NCBI RefSeq assembly: GCF_003691365.1
Contig: NZ_CP033087.1
Span: forward strand, 1,440,501 to 1,504,500
Direction of reading: 5' to 3'
Source of the DNA: Commensalibacter melissae
Lineage (GTDB): Bacteria; Pseudomonadota; Alphaproteobacteria; Acetobacterales; Acetobacteraceae
Length of the DNA stretch: 64,000 nucleotides
In this document: positions 37,368 to 47,283 of the stretch, in pieces
Layout: every line of letters begins with the position of its first letter
How positions within the stretch are numbered: position 1 is the first letter of the stretch
Translations under genes and position numbers: made by a program
The notes under the pieces: generated by a model
Told to the model about the DNA's origin: nothing
Seen by the model: the letters and a program-made list of their open reading frames with translations, nothing else
Databases searched by the model: none

Positions 37368-38789
37368 ATGGATAATTCTGATTTTATCAATAACCTGACC
37401 TCTATTCTTGACACACAAGGAATAATTACAGATCCTAAGGAAAAAATTTCCTATGATACGGATTGGCGCGAAATTTTTCACGCTAACAGTCTTGCCGTTG
37501 TCCGTCCAAAAACAACAGAGCAGGTTGCTGAAATTGTAAAATTATGCAATGACTACCAAATTGCAATTGTACCTCAGGGCGGAAATACAAGTCTGGTGGG
37601 AGGGGCCTCCCCCACTCCAGATAAAAAACAAATCGTGCTTAGCCTCAATCATATGAATAAAATCAGGGATATCAATACAATTGACTACACTATGACCGTC
37701 GAAGCGGGTCTTGTTCTTGAAGAGGCGCAAAATATTGCTCTCAAATCTGATTTATATCTCCCAATCATGATATCATCACAAGGATCAGCCCAAATAGGCG
37801 GAATTATCGCCACCAATGCAGGTGGTAACAACACCTTACGTTACGGTAATACACGTGAATTCATTCTAGGATTGGAAGTTGTTACAGCAAAAGGTAAAAT
37901 TTTAAATATTTTGCGGCATTTGAGAAAAGACAATACGGGTTATGATCTTAAACAATTATTTATAGGATCAGAGGGAACTCTTGGCATTATAACGGCGGCA
38001 GTTATCCAGCTGCATGCGAAACCAAAATCAACTGAAGTTGCGTTATGCGCCCTTACAGACATCCATCAAGCCTTGAAACTTTTAAGACTTTTTCACAATT
38101 ATAATCCTGCTGCACTACAAGCTTTTGAATATATTTCATCAACAGGAATGCAATTAGTTCGTTCTAATATCGAGGACATCTATTTTCCCCTTGAAACAGA
38201 AACATCAACTTATATTTTGGTTGAACTGGCTCTGCCTGAAAAAGGAGATAAATTAAAAGCATTACTGGAAACCGTTCTTGAAGAGGCTTTTGAAAAGGGA
38301 ATTGTATTGGATGCAGTTCTGGCCGAAAGTGAAACTCAACGGCAAAACCTATGGAAATTGAGAGAGGAACAAGCCGAATCCCAAAAAAGGGCTGGTGCAA
38401 ATATCAAAAATGACGTTTCCGTTCCAATTTCAGCCATTCCTGAATTTATTGTTCGTGCCACCCAAGCTTGCCAGGAAACGTATCCAGGTATCCGTGTCGC
38501 ACCATTTGGTCATTTGGGAGATGGAAATATCCATTTTAACCTTGTTCAGCCTGAACATGAAGATCCTGATGAATTTATACAAAAAAGTCACAATTTAATG
38601 AATATTGTATCCAAAATCGTGTTTGATCTACACGGTTCTTTTTCAGCAGAACACGGTGTGGGACAACTTAAAAATTATATGATGTCCGAATGGAAAAGCG
38701 AAACTGAACTTGATTTGATGCAAAAAATCAAAAAGGCACTTGACCCCGATAATCTTTTAAATCCTGGAAAAATATTCCCCAAATCTTAA
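37368..38789 (+). CDS. FAD-linked D-2-hydroxyacid dehydrogenase (glycolate/lactate/hydroxyglutarate type)
   Basis: This 473-residue protein has the FAD-binding PCMH domain (PQGGNTSLVGGASP and IGGIIATNAGGNNTLRYGNT) and the C-terminal FAD-oxidase domain with APFGHLGDGNIHFN (metal/substrate His) and SAEHGVGQLK. Relatives oxidise D-lactate, glycolate or D-2-hydroxyglutarate; the substrate cannot be assigned from motifs. It probably delivers electrons to the respiratory chain. An inverted repeat follows the gene. Confidence 0.9.
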   Translation: MDNSDFINNLTSILDTQGIITDPKEKISYDTDWREIFHANSLAVVRPKTTEQVAEIVKLCNDYQIAIVPQGGNTSLVGGASPTPDKKQIVLSLNHMNKIRDINTIDYTMTVEAGLVLEEAQNIALKSDLYLPIMISSQGSAQIGGIIATNAGGNNTLRYGNTREFILGLEVVTAKGKILNILRHLRKDNTGYDLKQLFIGSEGTLGIITAAVIQLHAKPKSTEVALCALTDIHQALKLLRLFHNYNPAALQAFEYISSTGMQLVRSNIEDIYFPLETETSTYILVELALPEKGDKLKALLETVLEEAFEKGIVLDAVLAESETQRQNLWKLREEQAESQKRAGANIKNDVSVPISAIPEFIVRATQACQETYPGIRVAPFGHLGDGNIHFNLVQPEHEDPDEFIQKSHNLMNIVSKIVFDLHGSFSAEHGVGQLKNYMMSEWKSETELDLMQKIKKALDPDNLLNPGKIFPKS

Positions 38790-38839
38790 AGATCACGAAT
38801 AAAATCATCTGCAACTTATTCAGAAAAAAATAAATTAGT

Positions 38840-38879
38840 AATATTTTATTCTTGCAATATCTGCCTAGAATAAAATATT
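38840..38879. repeat. 13-bp inverted repeat between the FAD dehydrogenase gene and lptF
   Basis: AATATTTTATTCT at 38840-38852 is matched by its exact reverse complement at 38867-38879 across a 14-base spacer. It lies about 50 bases after the dehydrogenase stop and about 85 before lptF. It may be a weak terminator (no GC in the stem base, no T run) or a protein-binding dyad in the lptF promoter region. Confidence 0.5.
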
Positions 38880-38964
38880 GCTATTATCATTCGTTATTAT
38901 AATTAATTTTACTTTTGTATTTAATTAGAGAAAGCCTTTTAGGTATAAAGCAGGATATTAACTA

Positions 38965-40125
38965 ATGCAATTTTTTACATTCTTGCGTCTACCTATGATT
39001 GACCGTTATATTTTACGGCAATTACTAATTGCCCTGATTGCCACCACGGGTGGATTGGCGGCTCTAATCTGGCTAACCCAGTCTTTACGTTTTGTCTCTT
39101 TGGTTGTTGAAAGAGGACTGTCTCTTAAAGTTTTCCTGCAATTAACCGGCTTGTTAATCCCATCTTTTGTCGCCGTTATTCTACCGATAACAACATTTGT
39201 CGTTGTCCAATTTATTTATCAGCGACTGGATGGTGATCGTGAAATCATTGTTATGCGCGCGGCTGGCATATCCTCTTTTTCCCTGGCGAGACCAGGTTTG
39301 ATATGCTCAATTATTTCAATGATTTTCTGTTATTTATTAAATGTTTGGATTGTTCCAACCTCCTATCACACTTTCCGGAAATTTGAATACAAAATTCGCA
39401 ATAAAATGGCGGCATTCATGCTGGAGGAAGGAGTATTCACCAACGCTTCTGATAATTTAACCGTTTATATTAAATCCAAAGACAGTAACGGCAATCTACA
39501 AGGAATACTAATTGAAGATGATCGCCAACCCAATAATAAGGCAACCATTCTGGCAGAAAGAGGAAATCTGGTCATTCTAAATGATCAACCTCAAGTTGTG
39601 TTATTTAACGGATCCAGAGAGGTCATTGATCACAAAACCGGCCGTTTGAATATTCTAAATTTCGAACGTAATACCATTGATTTGTCCTCTAATCGTAACG
39701 ATGCCGCACGATCCCGTGATGCAACAGAAATGTCAATTTACGAGTTATTACATCCCGATCCAGAAGAGGTTGCCAATAAAGATTACGGGAAACTTGCCGT
39801 AGAGGCTCACCGACGATTAACCTCACCTCTGACAATTATATCTTTTACACTCATTGCTCTTGTCAGTGTTTTAAAAGGAAGTTTTGCTCGGTTTGGCAAT
39901 ATTCTAAGACCTCTGGCAGCAATTTTTACGATTGTGGGTTTGCTCGCCGCCTCACTGATTATGCAAAATTTGGCCAGTCGCAATACCAACCTGATTTTTT
40001 TAATGTGGATTATTGCCATACTTCCAGGAATAATCGCTGGTGTAACTTTATTCGGATCTGAAATGATGGCTAAATTACATCATAATGCATCATTCCATCC
40101 TTCCTCATACGGCCGAAAGTTATAG
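38965..40125 (+). CDS. lptF: LPS export permease LptF
   Basis: The 386-residue protein belongs to the LptF/LptG family: three membrane segments in the N-terminal third (DRYILRQLLIALIATTGGLA, then VILPITTFVVVQFIYQRL, then near 115), a large periplasmic beta-jellyroll domain and three C-terminal membrane segments starting at RRLTSPLTIISFTLIALV. With LptG and the ATPase LptB it extracts lipopolysaccharide from the inner membrane. ATG 38965 follows AGGA at nine bases. lptG follows after three bases. Confidence 0.94.
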   Translation: MQFFTFLRLPMIDRYILRQLLIALIATTGGLAALIWLTQSLRFVSLVVERGLSLKVFLQLTGLLIPSFVAVILPITTFVVVQFIYQRLDGDREIIVMRAAGISSFSLARPGLICSIISMIFCYLLNVWIVPTSYHTFRKFEYKIRNKMAAFMLEEGVFTNASDNLTVYIKSKDSNGNLQGILIEDDRQPNNKATILAERGNLVILNDQPQVVLFNGSREVIDHKTGRLNILNFERNTIDLSSNRNDAARSRDATEMSIYELLHPDPEEVANKDYGKLAVEAHRRLTSPLTIISFTLIALVSVLKGSFARFGNILRPLAAIFTIVGLLAASLIMQNLASRNTNLIFLMWIIAILPGIIAGVTLFGSEMMAKLHHNASFHPSSYGRKL

Positions 40126-40128
40126 ATT

Positions 40129-41247
40129 ATGCTCACCGCTTATACAATCTCGATCTATATCGCTCGACAATTTTTTTCGGCTTCCATTTCCATGATTCTG
40201 GCCTTGACAGGATTGGTATCATTATTCGACTTTATTGACCTGTTACGTCGCATTGCCACAAGACCAGGAGTTTCAACAAGTATTGTTGCGTATATTGCCC
40301 TGGATCATATTCCCAACTTCTGCATGCAGATCCTTCCTTTTGGAATTCTTTTGGGGGGAATAATCTGTTTTTGGAAGCTTACACGATCTTCTGAACTTAT
40401 TGTTACTAGGGCAGCAGGAATTTCCGTATGGCAGTTCCTAATGGCACCTACTGCCTGTGCCTTTATAATTGGATTATTTTCCACACTAATCATATCCCCC
40501 GTTTCTTCCACCCTTTACAGACAGGCAGAAATTCTAGATCAAACCTATTTAACAACCGGTGGTGGAAAACTCACGAATATGTCAGGTGGCTCTTTATGGA
40601 TAAGACAATCTGATAAAGAATTAACCTCTCGAGGTGTGGCAATTTTGCATGCCCAACAAGTACATGTTATCAACCGCAATTTACATTTAAGCGATGTTAG
40701 TGTTCTAAGATTAGATGATGCGAATCATTTACTGGATCGTATTGAATCGCCATCAGGGTATTTGCAACATAATCTTTACTGGGTATTATACAATGCTTAT
40801 TCTATAAAACCGAATAAGTTCCCGATTAAATTAGGAACTATTAAAATACCAACTAATTTAACTTTACATAATATCGAAGATAGTTTTTCATCTCCAGAGA
40901 CCTTATCATTTTGGGCCTTACCAGGATTTATTAAATTGCTAGACAAATCAGGTTTTTCATCCATTAGTCACAGGCTTCATTTTCAAGCGCTTTTAGCCCA
41001 ACCTTTACTTGCAAGTACAATGGCATTGGTTGCGGCGGGATTTGCCACTCGATCAACTCGACGCGGAGGTGTTGCAAGAATGATAGGCTCTGGTATTGCA
41101 GCGGGATTTGCCTTATTCACTATTTCCAAAATAGCTGAACGTTTTGGAGAATCAGGTGCCTTGCCAACTTTTATCGCGGCATGGGCTCCGACCGTAGCCG
41201 GCTTGTGTCTCGCAATATCCCTACTTATTCATCTGGAAGACGGCTAA
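40129..41247 (+). CDS. lptG: LPS export permease LptG
   Basis: This 372-residue partner of LptF has the same six-helix plus jellyroll layout, beginning YTISIYIARQFFSASISMIL, with IDLLRR and the coupling-loop segment RSSELIVTRAAGISVWQFL that contacts LptB. The C-terminal helices include AQPLLASTMALVAAGFATR. It moves LPS onto the periplasmic bridge (LptC-LptA). Its TAA overlaps the lptD start (TAATG), coupling the two. Confidence 0.94.
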   Translation: MLTAYTISIYIARQFFSASISMILALTGLVSLFDFIDLLRRIATRPGVSTSIVAYIALDHIPNFCMQILPFGILLGGIICFWKLTRSSELIVTRAAGISVWQFLMAPTACAFIIGLFSTLIISPVSSTLYRQAEILDQTYLTTGGGKLTNMSGGSLWIRQSDKELTSRGVAILHAQQVHVINRNLHLSDVSVLRLDDANHLLDRIESPSGYLQHNLYWVLYNAYSIKPNKFPIKLGTIKIPTNLTLHNIEDSFSSPETLSFWALPGFIKLLDKSGFSSISHRLHFQALLAQPLLASTMALVAAGFATRSTRRGGVARMIGSGIAAGFALFTISKIAERFGESGALPTFIAAWAPTVAGLCLAISLLIHLEDG

Positions 41248-43625
41248 TGTCTAGATCCATATCCTCCTTACTTATTCAAAAAATCATGAAAGCAAGAATC
41301 CTTCAAAATCAATATTACTCTTTTCTTGCATTCAGTATTTTAAGCAGTTCTTTTATCGCTAATTTATGGATTTTTTGTTCTGTCACCAATGCCCAACAAC
41401 AAATGCAAATGGCTCATAGTAATATTGGAAAAACCAATGCAGCACCTTTCAGTGGAAAAGACCCCATCACATTTCAGGCTGACAAAGTTTCCTATGATTC
41501 CAAGGCTGGTGAGGTTGTTTGGGAAGGTGACGTACATATTTGGCAAAATGATCACACCTTGAGGGCTGATAAAGTTACTTTTAACAAAACAACAAACATC
41601 GCTACTGCATCAGGTAATGTCGCCATGGTCGAACCCGATGGTGAAATCTTGTTTACCCAGCATACGCAACTGGGAAATAACATGCAGGAGGGAATTATGG
41701 ATCAGGTCTATGCCCTGCTTGCTGATGGAGGTAAACTTGCCGCCAACGGGGCACGTCGGACAGGAGGTAAAGTCCATGATTTTAGTCGATCAGTTTATAC
41801 CGCCTGCCCCATTTGCGCGAAAAACCCCAAAAAATCACCTTTTTGGCAGTTTCGATCCTATCAGGCTATCCGTGATATGGAAAATCAACGCATTGATTTC
41901 TCAGATACTTTCATTGATTTCTGGGGAATTCCGGTATTTTACATGCCTTTCTTTTCAATTACGGATCCATCTGTAAAACGGCGTAGTGGTTTCCTGATTC
42001 CCAGTATCAATTGGAGCAGTAAATACATCGGGGCCTACACAACCATTCCCTATTATTGGGCTATAAATAAATGGTCTGACCTAACCTTTATTCCTCTTTT
42101 TGCGACCAAAACAGGGCCACAGCTTTCCACAGTCTATCGCGCCCGTTTCAACAAGGGAATGTTAAGAGTGGAAGGTGGCATTGCCGATGATACCGTTGGT
42201 CAACATGCCTGGTACAATTCCTATGCCGACCGATCTGTAGATAAATTTAAAAAAGGTGCACAAGGCTATTTATTCCTAAAAACAGAATGGGCATTGAATG
42301 ATCACTGGCGTTATGGTGGAAATATCAATGTCGCAAGTTCTGCAAATTACATGCGTGATTACCGTATTAACGGTTATGGACAAGATACTTTAGAATCTGA
42401 TTTGTATCTTGAAGGGTTTGGTGAAGGATCCTATTCAAAAGTTAGCGTACAAGCCTTTCAAGGATTAAATCGCGGAGTTATAAACAATTCCGATCTTCCT
42501 TTTTCTTTACCTCGATATACTTATAGCTATTTTGGACAACCTGATGCACTAGGAGGAAGATTTTCATTAAACACCACTGATTTTGTTCTTTATCGTCCAC
42601 GTGGTGTTAATGACCAACGTGGTGAAGTTGCCTTGAATTGGGATAGACCTTTTGATGATAGTGCAGGTAGAAAATGGCTTATTACACTACATGTTGATTC
42701 AAATATATATCGAGGAACACATCTCAATGAACAGCCCGGGTTTTACAGAACCAGAAAAAGCCAATTTACAGGACAAGCACTTCCTACATTTGCCGTTAAA
42801 ATGAATTGGCCCTTCCTGAGAGAGTTTCACATAGGTGACTCAACAGGAACTCAAATCATAGAACCTATTGTTCAATTAATTGCCGCTCCTCATTCAAAAG
42901 GTGGCCGCAATTTCTATATGCCCAATGAAGACAGCTGGAATTATGAATTCACAGATACAACCCTTTTTGCCTTAAACCGTTTTCAAGGCACTGATCGTTT
43001 GGATGGCGGCGCCCGTGCCAATGTTGGTGTACATGGGAATTGGACCTGGAATGGCCATCAAGTCGATTTTCTTGTCGGGCAAAGCTATCAGGAACATATT
43101 CAAGGACACATGCCAGCACGTTCAGGTCTCGACCATCATATGTCTGACGTAGTCTCTCGCCTGCGTATATCCCCTGTCCAATGGTTAACCGCAACAGGAA
43201 GAACTCGTGTTGACCCTTATGACGGTAAAGTCAATTTTGCAGACGCTTTATTCAATTTTGGATTCTCTCATTTTGGCATTAATGGTGGATATATATATGA
43301 ACCTGTAACCCCTTATTATTACTTCTATAGAAATCCATATGATCATGAGGGCGCCTCCAAATTATATTGGCAGAAAACAAACGAATTGACATTGGGTGTT
43401 TCAACCGATTGGGATCATTGGCATGCCTCCGCCTTTGGAAGAAGAAGCATTTCACGAAAGGAAACAGTTGCCTATGGAGGTACTGTTGGTTATCGAAATG
43501 ACTGTTTTAGTGCCGATGTAATTTATTTCAAACAAAAAACAATGATTAACGGTGAAGAAAATAGTGACATGGTCCTATTTATGCTAAACTTCAAGACAAT
43601 TGGCGTATTTGGAATTAACGGATGA
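41247..43625 (+). CDS. lptD: LPS-assembly protein LptD
   Basis: The 792-residue outer-membrane protein has an N-terminal signal region ending near VTNAQ, an OstA/LptA-like jellyroll (FQADKVSYDSKAGEVVWEGD and LRADKVTFNKTT) and a beta-barrel made of many amphipathic strands. The cysteine pair in YTACPICAKNP matches alphaproteobacterial LptD; one more cysteine sits in the last strands (NDCFSAD). It inserts LPS in the outer leaflet with LptE. An in-frame upstream ATG (41181) lies inside lptG; ATG 41247 overlaps the lptG stop and is preferred. Confidence 0.93.
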   Translation: MSRSISSLLIQKIMKARILQNQYYSFLAFSILSSSFIANLWIFCSVTNAQQQMQMAHSNIGKTNAAPFSGKDPITFQADKVSYDSKAGEVVWEGDVHIWQNDHTLRADKVTFNKTTNIATASGNVAMVEPDGEILFTQHTQLGNNMQEGIMDQVYALLADGGKLAANGARRTGGKVHDFSRSVYTACPICAKNPKKSPFWQFRSYQAIRDMENQRIDFSDTFIDFWGIPVFYMPFFSITDPSVKRRSGFLIPSINWSSKYIGAYTTIPYYWAINKWSDLTFIPLFATKTGPQLSTVYRARFNKGMLRVEGGIADDTVGQHAWYNSYADRSVDKFKKGAQGYLFLKTEWALNDHWRYGGNINVASSANYMRDYRINGYGQDTLESDLYLEGFGEGSYSKVSVQAFQGLNRGVINNSDLPFSLPRYTYSYFGQPDALGGRFSLNTTDFVLYRPRGVNDQRGEVALNWDRPFDDSAGRKWLITLHVDSNIYRGTHLNEQPGFYRTRKSQFTGQALPTFAVKMNWPFLREFHIGDSTGTQIIEPIVQLIAAPHSKGGRNFYMPNEDSWNYEFTDTTLFALNRFQGTDRLDGGARANVGVHGNWTWNGHQVDFLVGQSYQEHIQGHMPARSGLDHHMSDVVSRLRISPVQWLTATGRTRVDPYDGKVNFADALFNFGFSHFGINGGYIYEPVTPYYYFYRNPYDHEGASKLYWQKTNELTLGVSTDWDHWHASAFGRRSISRKETVAYGGTVGYRNDCFSADVIYFKQKTMINGEENSDMVLFMLNFKTIGVFGING

Positions 43626-45103
43626 TGACAATTATTATGTTTATGCTTTCAGAAACTGTATTAAAATATAAAAAATATATCATATCATTCCTATTGGCTG
43701 GTTACGTTTTTACAGGTCACGGTATTGCACATACCATGGCAAATATAAAACATCACGCCATTTCCAATTCCCCAATACCTCCAACAACTTTGCATGATGG
43801 TGAAGATCTCTCATCTACAGCAACCTCATCTGATGATGAAAACAAAATTATCGCCATTATTAATGGTCAACTATTGACACAGCGCGATATAGCAAACCGT
43901 GAGAAACTCTTTGAATTAACAGCCGGAATTCATTTAAATCCTGAAGTGATGCAACATATGCGTCCACAACTGATTAAACAGATGATTACCGAGCGCCTGC
44001 ATATTCAAGAAATGCTAAGACGCAGCGTCAACATTTCCCCTGAACAGATTGCCAAGGCAATTTCAGGAATTGAAAAACAAAATAATATGCCTGAACACGC
44101 CTTAAGGGATAAATTAGCTGAGGATGGAGTTTCTTTAACCACTTTAATTGATCAAATCAGATTGCAAATTGGTTGGGGAAAAGTGGTGCAACAAGAATTG
44201 GGCACCCAATCGCGAATTACTGCGAAAGAAGTTGAACAACGTGAAAAAGCCCTTAAACAAGAAGTGGGACAACCTGAATATCTTATCAACGAAATCTTCG
44301 TACCGGTTGAAAATGCTCGTCACCCTGAACAAGAATTGCAATTTACTGAAACCATTATTCAGCAATTACGTAATGGTGCTGCTTTTCCGATTGTAGCGGC
44401 CCAATTTTCACAATCCCAGAGTGCATTACAAGGTGGTGCATTGGGATGGGTTCAAGAAGACAATCTGGATCCAGAAGTGGTAGCTATTGCAAAAAAAATG
44501 CCTATTGGTGCAATCTCAAATCCTATTAAGGTAGCAGGCGGCTATATTATCGCAATGCTTAGCGGACGCAGAACCATTGGTAATGAGATGGGAACCCTGA
44601 TGAAAATACGACAGGTTTTTTTACCTTTTAGTTCCAAACTGAACCCTCAACAACCAACCCCGCAACAGGTTGCCACATTAAACCAAACAACAAAATATAA
44701 AAACACTTTACATTCATGCCAACAAATGGAAGATGCCAATAAAAAGGCTGGAAACATAAGACCTTCCGATCCTGGAGAACTTCAACTTGAACGCTTAAAT
44801 CCTGAAATGGCTAACATACTTAAAGATTTGCAACCGGGTCAAATCAGTAAACCTTTAGTTTCCCTTGACGGTATCTCATTGCTTATGGTCTGTTCAAAGG
44901 AACGCAAAAATCTTTCCGACATTTCTGCAAGTGAAATTGCCAATCAGTTATTGAATCAACGTGTTGAACAAGTCTCTCAACAATTAGATCGCGATTTACA
45001 TAGACAAGCTATTATCGAATATCACACCCCTGTACAAAATAATGACCCCGACAAAAAACAATCAAAACAACATTCTTCCCCCTCTAAAGGAAACAATTCA
45101 TAA
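43622..45103 (+). CDS. surA: Periplasmic peptidyl-prolyl isomerase SurA
   Basis: This 493-residue chaperone has a signal-anchor-like N-terminus (about 15-36), a SurA N-domain starting IIAIINGQLLTQRDIANREK, a parvulin domain (about 220-320, with YLINEIFVPVEN and ALQGGALGWVQEDNLDPEV) and a second, more degenerate parvulin-like domain (about 330-430). It assists folding of outer-membrane proteins such as LptD, whose gene overlaps its start by four bases. The C-terminus overlaps rsmA in another frame by 62 bases. Confidence 0.9.
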   Translation: MMTIIMFMLSETVLKYKKYIISFLLAGYVFTGHGIAHTMANIKHHAISNSPIPPTTLHDGEDLSSTATSSDDENKIIAIINGQLLTQRDIANREKLFELTAGIHLNPEVMQHMRPQLIKQMITERLHIQEMLRRSVNISPEQIAKAISGIEKQNNMPEHALRDKLAEDGVSLTTLIDQIRLQIGWGKVVQQELGTQSRITAKEVEQREKALKQEVGQPEYLINEIFVPVENARHPEQELQFTETIIQQLRNGAAFPIVAAQFSQSQSALQGGALGWVQEDNLDPEVVAIAKKMPIGAISNPIKVAGGYIIAMLSGRRTIGNEMGTLMKIRQVFLPFSSKLNPQQPTPQQVATLNQTTKYKNTLHSCQQMEDANKKAGNIRPSDPGELQLERLNPEMANILKDLQPGQISKPLVSLDGISLLMVCSKERKNLSDISASEIANQLLNQRVEQVSQQLDRDLHRQAIIEYHTPVQNNDPDKKQSKQHSSPSKGNNS

Positions 45104-45893
45104 ACATAATCTCTTGGCTAAAAAATCACTGGGACAACATTTTCTGCTTGATCCAAAAATCAACGAACAGATTATTGATCTTGCTGGAGATCTTGAAAAT
45201 AAGAACATTATCGAGGTTGGCCCAGGCCCAGGGGGACTCACACGTGCTATTTTATCAAGTAATGCCGAAACGGTCACAGGTGTAGAAATTGATAATCGTG
45301 CCGTTATCCTATTACAAGAATTAAAAAAATATTACCCGCAACGATTTAAAATTGTTGAACGAAATGCTTTGGAGTTTGATTTAAGCACTTTATGTCAAGC
45401 ACCAAGACAAATTATCTCAAATTTACCTTATAATGTTGGAACCGCTCTTTTACTAAATTGGTTAAAACAGGCAAATCACTGGGAACGCTTTACCTTGATG
45501 TTTCAGCAAGAGGTTGCCTATCGAATTTGTGCGGCACCGAATACTGAATTTTATGGTCGGTTATCCGTTATTTCTCAATGGATTGCGTCCTGTACCATTC
45601 TTAAGCAAATTCCACCGGGTGCTTTTTTTCCCCCACCAAAAGTTTATTCATCCGTGATACAAATTATTCCATATAAAAAACAACCTTCCCTTGCCTTATT
45701 TAAAGCGATGGAGACCATTACTGCCGCCGCCTTTGGCCAACGTCGAAAGATGTTGCGAAGTTCTCTTAAATCAATTAACGGAAAAACCCTACTTGCAAAA
45801 GCCAGTATTGATGAAACAAGAAGAGCGGAAACTTTGAGTATTAATGAATTCGACCTGCTAGCTCGTCTTTATCTTGATAAGCAACATTCATAA
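45042..45893 (+). CDS. rsmA: 16S rRNA (adenine1518/1519-N6)-dimethyltransferase
   Basis: The 283-residue KsgA homologue has KKSLGQHFLLDPKINEQI, the SAM loop EVGPGPGGLTRAIL, the acidic GVEID and the catalytic SNLPYNVGTALL, then FFPPPKVYSSVI. It dimethylates two adjacent adenines near the 3' end of 16S rRNA. The ATG lies inside surA; pdxA, which often separates surA and rsmA, is absent. Other starts (a TTG at 45114) would cut the conserved N-terminus. Confidence 0.95.
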   Translation: MTPTKNNQNNILPPLKETIHKHNLLAKKSLGQHFLLDPKINEQIIDLAGDLENKNIIEVGPGPGGLTRAILSSNAETVTGVEIDNRAVILLQELKKYYPQRFKIVERNALEFDLSTLCQAPRQIISNLPYNVGTALLLNWLKQANHWERFTLMFQQEVAYRICAAPNTEFYGRLSVISQWIASCTILKQIPPGAFFPPPKVYSSVIQIIPYKKQPSLALFKAMETITAAAFGQRRKMLRSSLKSINGKTLLAKASIDETRRAETLSINEFDLLARLYLDKQHS

Positions 45894-45909
45894 AATTCAA
45901 CTTGGACAC

Positions 45910-47130
45910 TTATTTTTCAAACATATAATTTCGTGTCAAAGGTACGGCGGTTAAGGAAGGGGAAATTTGCAACTGAAAATTCATATGATTATGGTAATAA
46001 AAAGACAATTCTGCCGCTGATAAATAAAATTCAAACATTCTATAGAATTTTTCATCATACATAGCAATTATATCCTGTTGATGGTTTTTAAAATTCCCTA
46101 ACCAAAAATGAATGGTTTTTGCATAATGTAAACGCAGAATTTCACAATCAGTTACCCATAAGCCGTTTTTTTCAATAGCAGCAAATGTCTCACTTAACGA
46201 AGGAGAATAACCGCCAGGAAATATATATTTATTAATCCATGCATTTGTCGAGCCTGGACCATCTGATCGACCTATGGAATGAAGAAGCATAACTCCGTCA
46301 GGCATCAATATATTTTTAATTTCCTTAAAAAAATCCGTATAGTAATGTATACCCACATGTTCAAACATGCCAATTGATACAATTCGATCGAAAGATCCCT
46401 TAACTAGCCGATAATCCGTTAAATAAAATTGAACTTTATCTTGTAACTTTTCCTCTTTGGCTCGATTCCTAGCAACTTGCAATTGTTCCTGGGAAAGTGT
46501 TATCCCTGTTACTTCCACATCATATTCTCTAGCAAGGAATAAAGCCATGCCGCCCCAACCACAACCGATATCCAAAATTTTTAGATTGGGTTTATTTAAC
46601 AAAAGCTTATTGGCAATATGTATTTTCTTTGCTTTCTGAGCCTCCGCCAGATTTTCATTTCCATTTTTAAAATAAGCACATGAATACTGCAAATCTTGAT
46701 CCAGAAAAAGCTCATATAAATTTTTTCTTAAATCGTAATGATGTGCAACGTTTTTCTGGGATTGCTGAATACGATTTAGTTGTGACCAGAACCGTTTGCT
46801 ATATCGCCATATGGAAGCAATTTTTTCACCGATATGATCATGAGATAAATCATTACTCATTAAAATATTCAAAACATCGTAAATTGAACAATTGACAGGA
46901 CGGATTTCACCACTCATATAACCCTCACCAAAAGCCAACCCAGGATTTATGAGTAATCGTTTACATATTTCAAGTGTTAGCAATTCAACACAGGCATGAT
47001 GCTTACTTTGTGCATGTCCATAAAATTTACTATGCTTATCAGGATAAATAACCTCCAAATATCCTTTTTTTATCAAATGCTTAAAAATTGAATCCATTAA
47101 TTTCATCATATCTTGCTTATTTCTTTTCAT
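45910..47130 (-). CDS. cfa: Cyclopropane-fatty-acyl-phospholipid synthase
   Basis: This 406-residue enzyme transfers a methylene from SAM to cis double bonds of phospholipid acyl chains. It has an N-terminal lipid-contacting domain (FGEGYMSGEI), VAHHYDLRKNLYELFLD, the SAM motif LDIGCGWGGMALFLAREY, SIGMFEHVG and WIDKY-like NKYIFPGGYSPSL. It acts at the inner-membrane surface and is linked to acid and ethanol stress in relatives. It is monocistronic and convergent with rsmA. Confidence 0.94.
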   Translation of the reverse strand: MKRNKQDMMKLMDSIFKHLIKKGYLEVIYPDKHSKFYGHAQSKHHACVELLTLEICKRLLINPGLAFGEGYMSGEIRPVNCSIYDVLNILMSNDLSHDHIGEKIASIWRYSKRFWSQLNRIQQSQKNVAHHYDLRKNLYELFLDQDLQYSCAYFKNGNENLAEAQKAKKIHIANKLLLNKPNLKILDIGCGWGGMALFLAREYDVEVTGITLSQEQLQVARNRAKEEKLQDKVQFYLTDYRLVKGSFDRIVSIGMFEHVGIHYYTDFFKEIKNILMPDGVMLLHSIGRSDGPGSTNAWINKYIFPGGYSPSLSETFAAIEKNGLWVTDCEILRLHYAKTIHFWLGNFKNHQQDIIAMYDEKFYRMFEFYLSAAELSFYYHNHMNFQLQISPSLTAVPLTRNYMFEK

Positions 47131-47214
47131 TTTGAAAAAATAGAATAATCATATGAAAAAAATTATTTCCATTTGTAAATCAATGATATCGCAAAAAATT
47201 ATTCATTAACAGAT

Positions 47215-47246
47215 AAAAAAAACGAGAGGATAAACCTCTCGTTTTA
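47215..47246 (-). terminator. Intrinsic terminator after rplI
   Basis: AACGAGAGG at 47221-47229 pairs with CCTCTCGTT at 47235-47243 around a five-base loop. On the minus strand the stem is followed by a run of T, fitting the end of the rpsF-rpsR-rplI transcript; the short T run on the other strand could make it bidirectional. Confidence 0.88.
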
Positions 47247-47283
47247 TCAAAATTCCATGAAAACAGAATATATTCAAAATATT

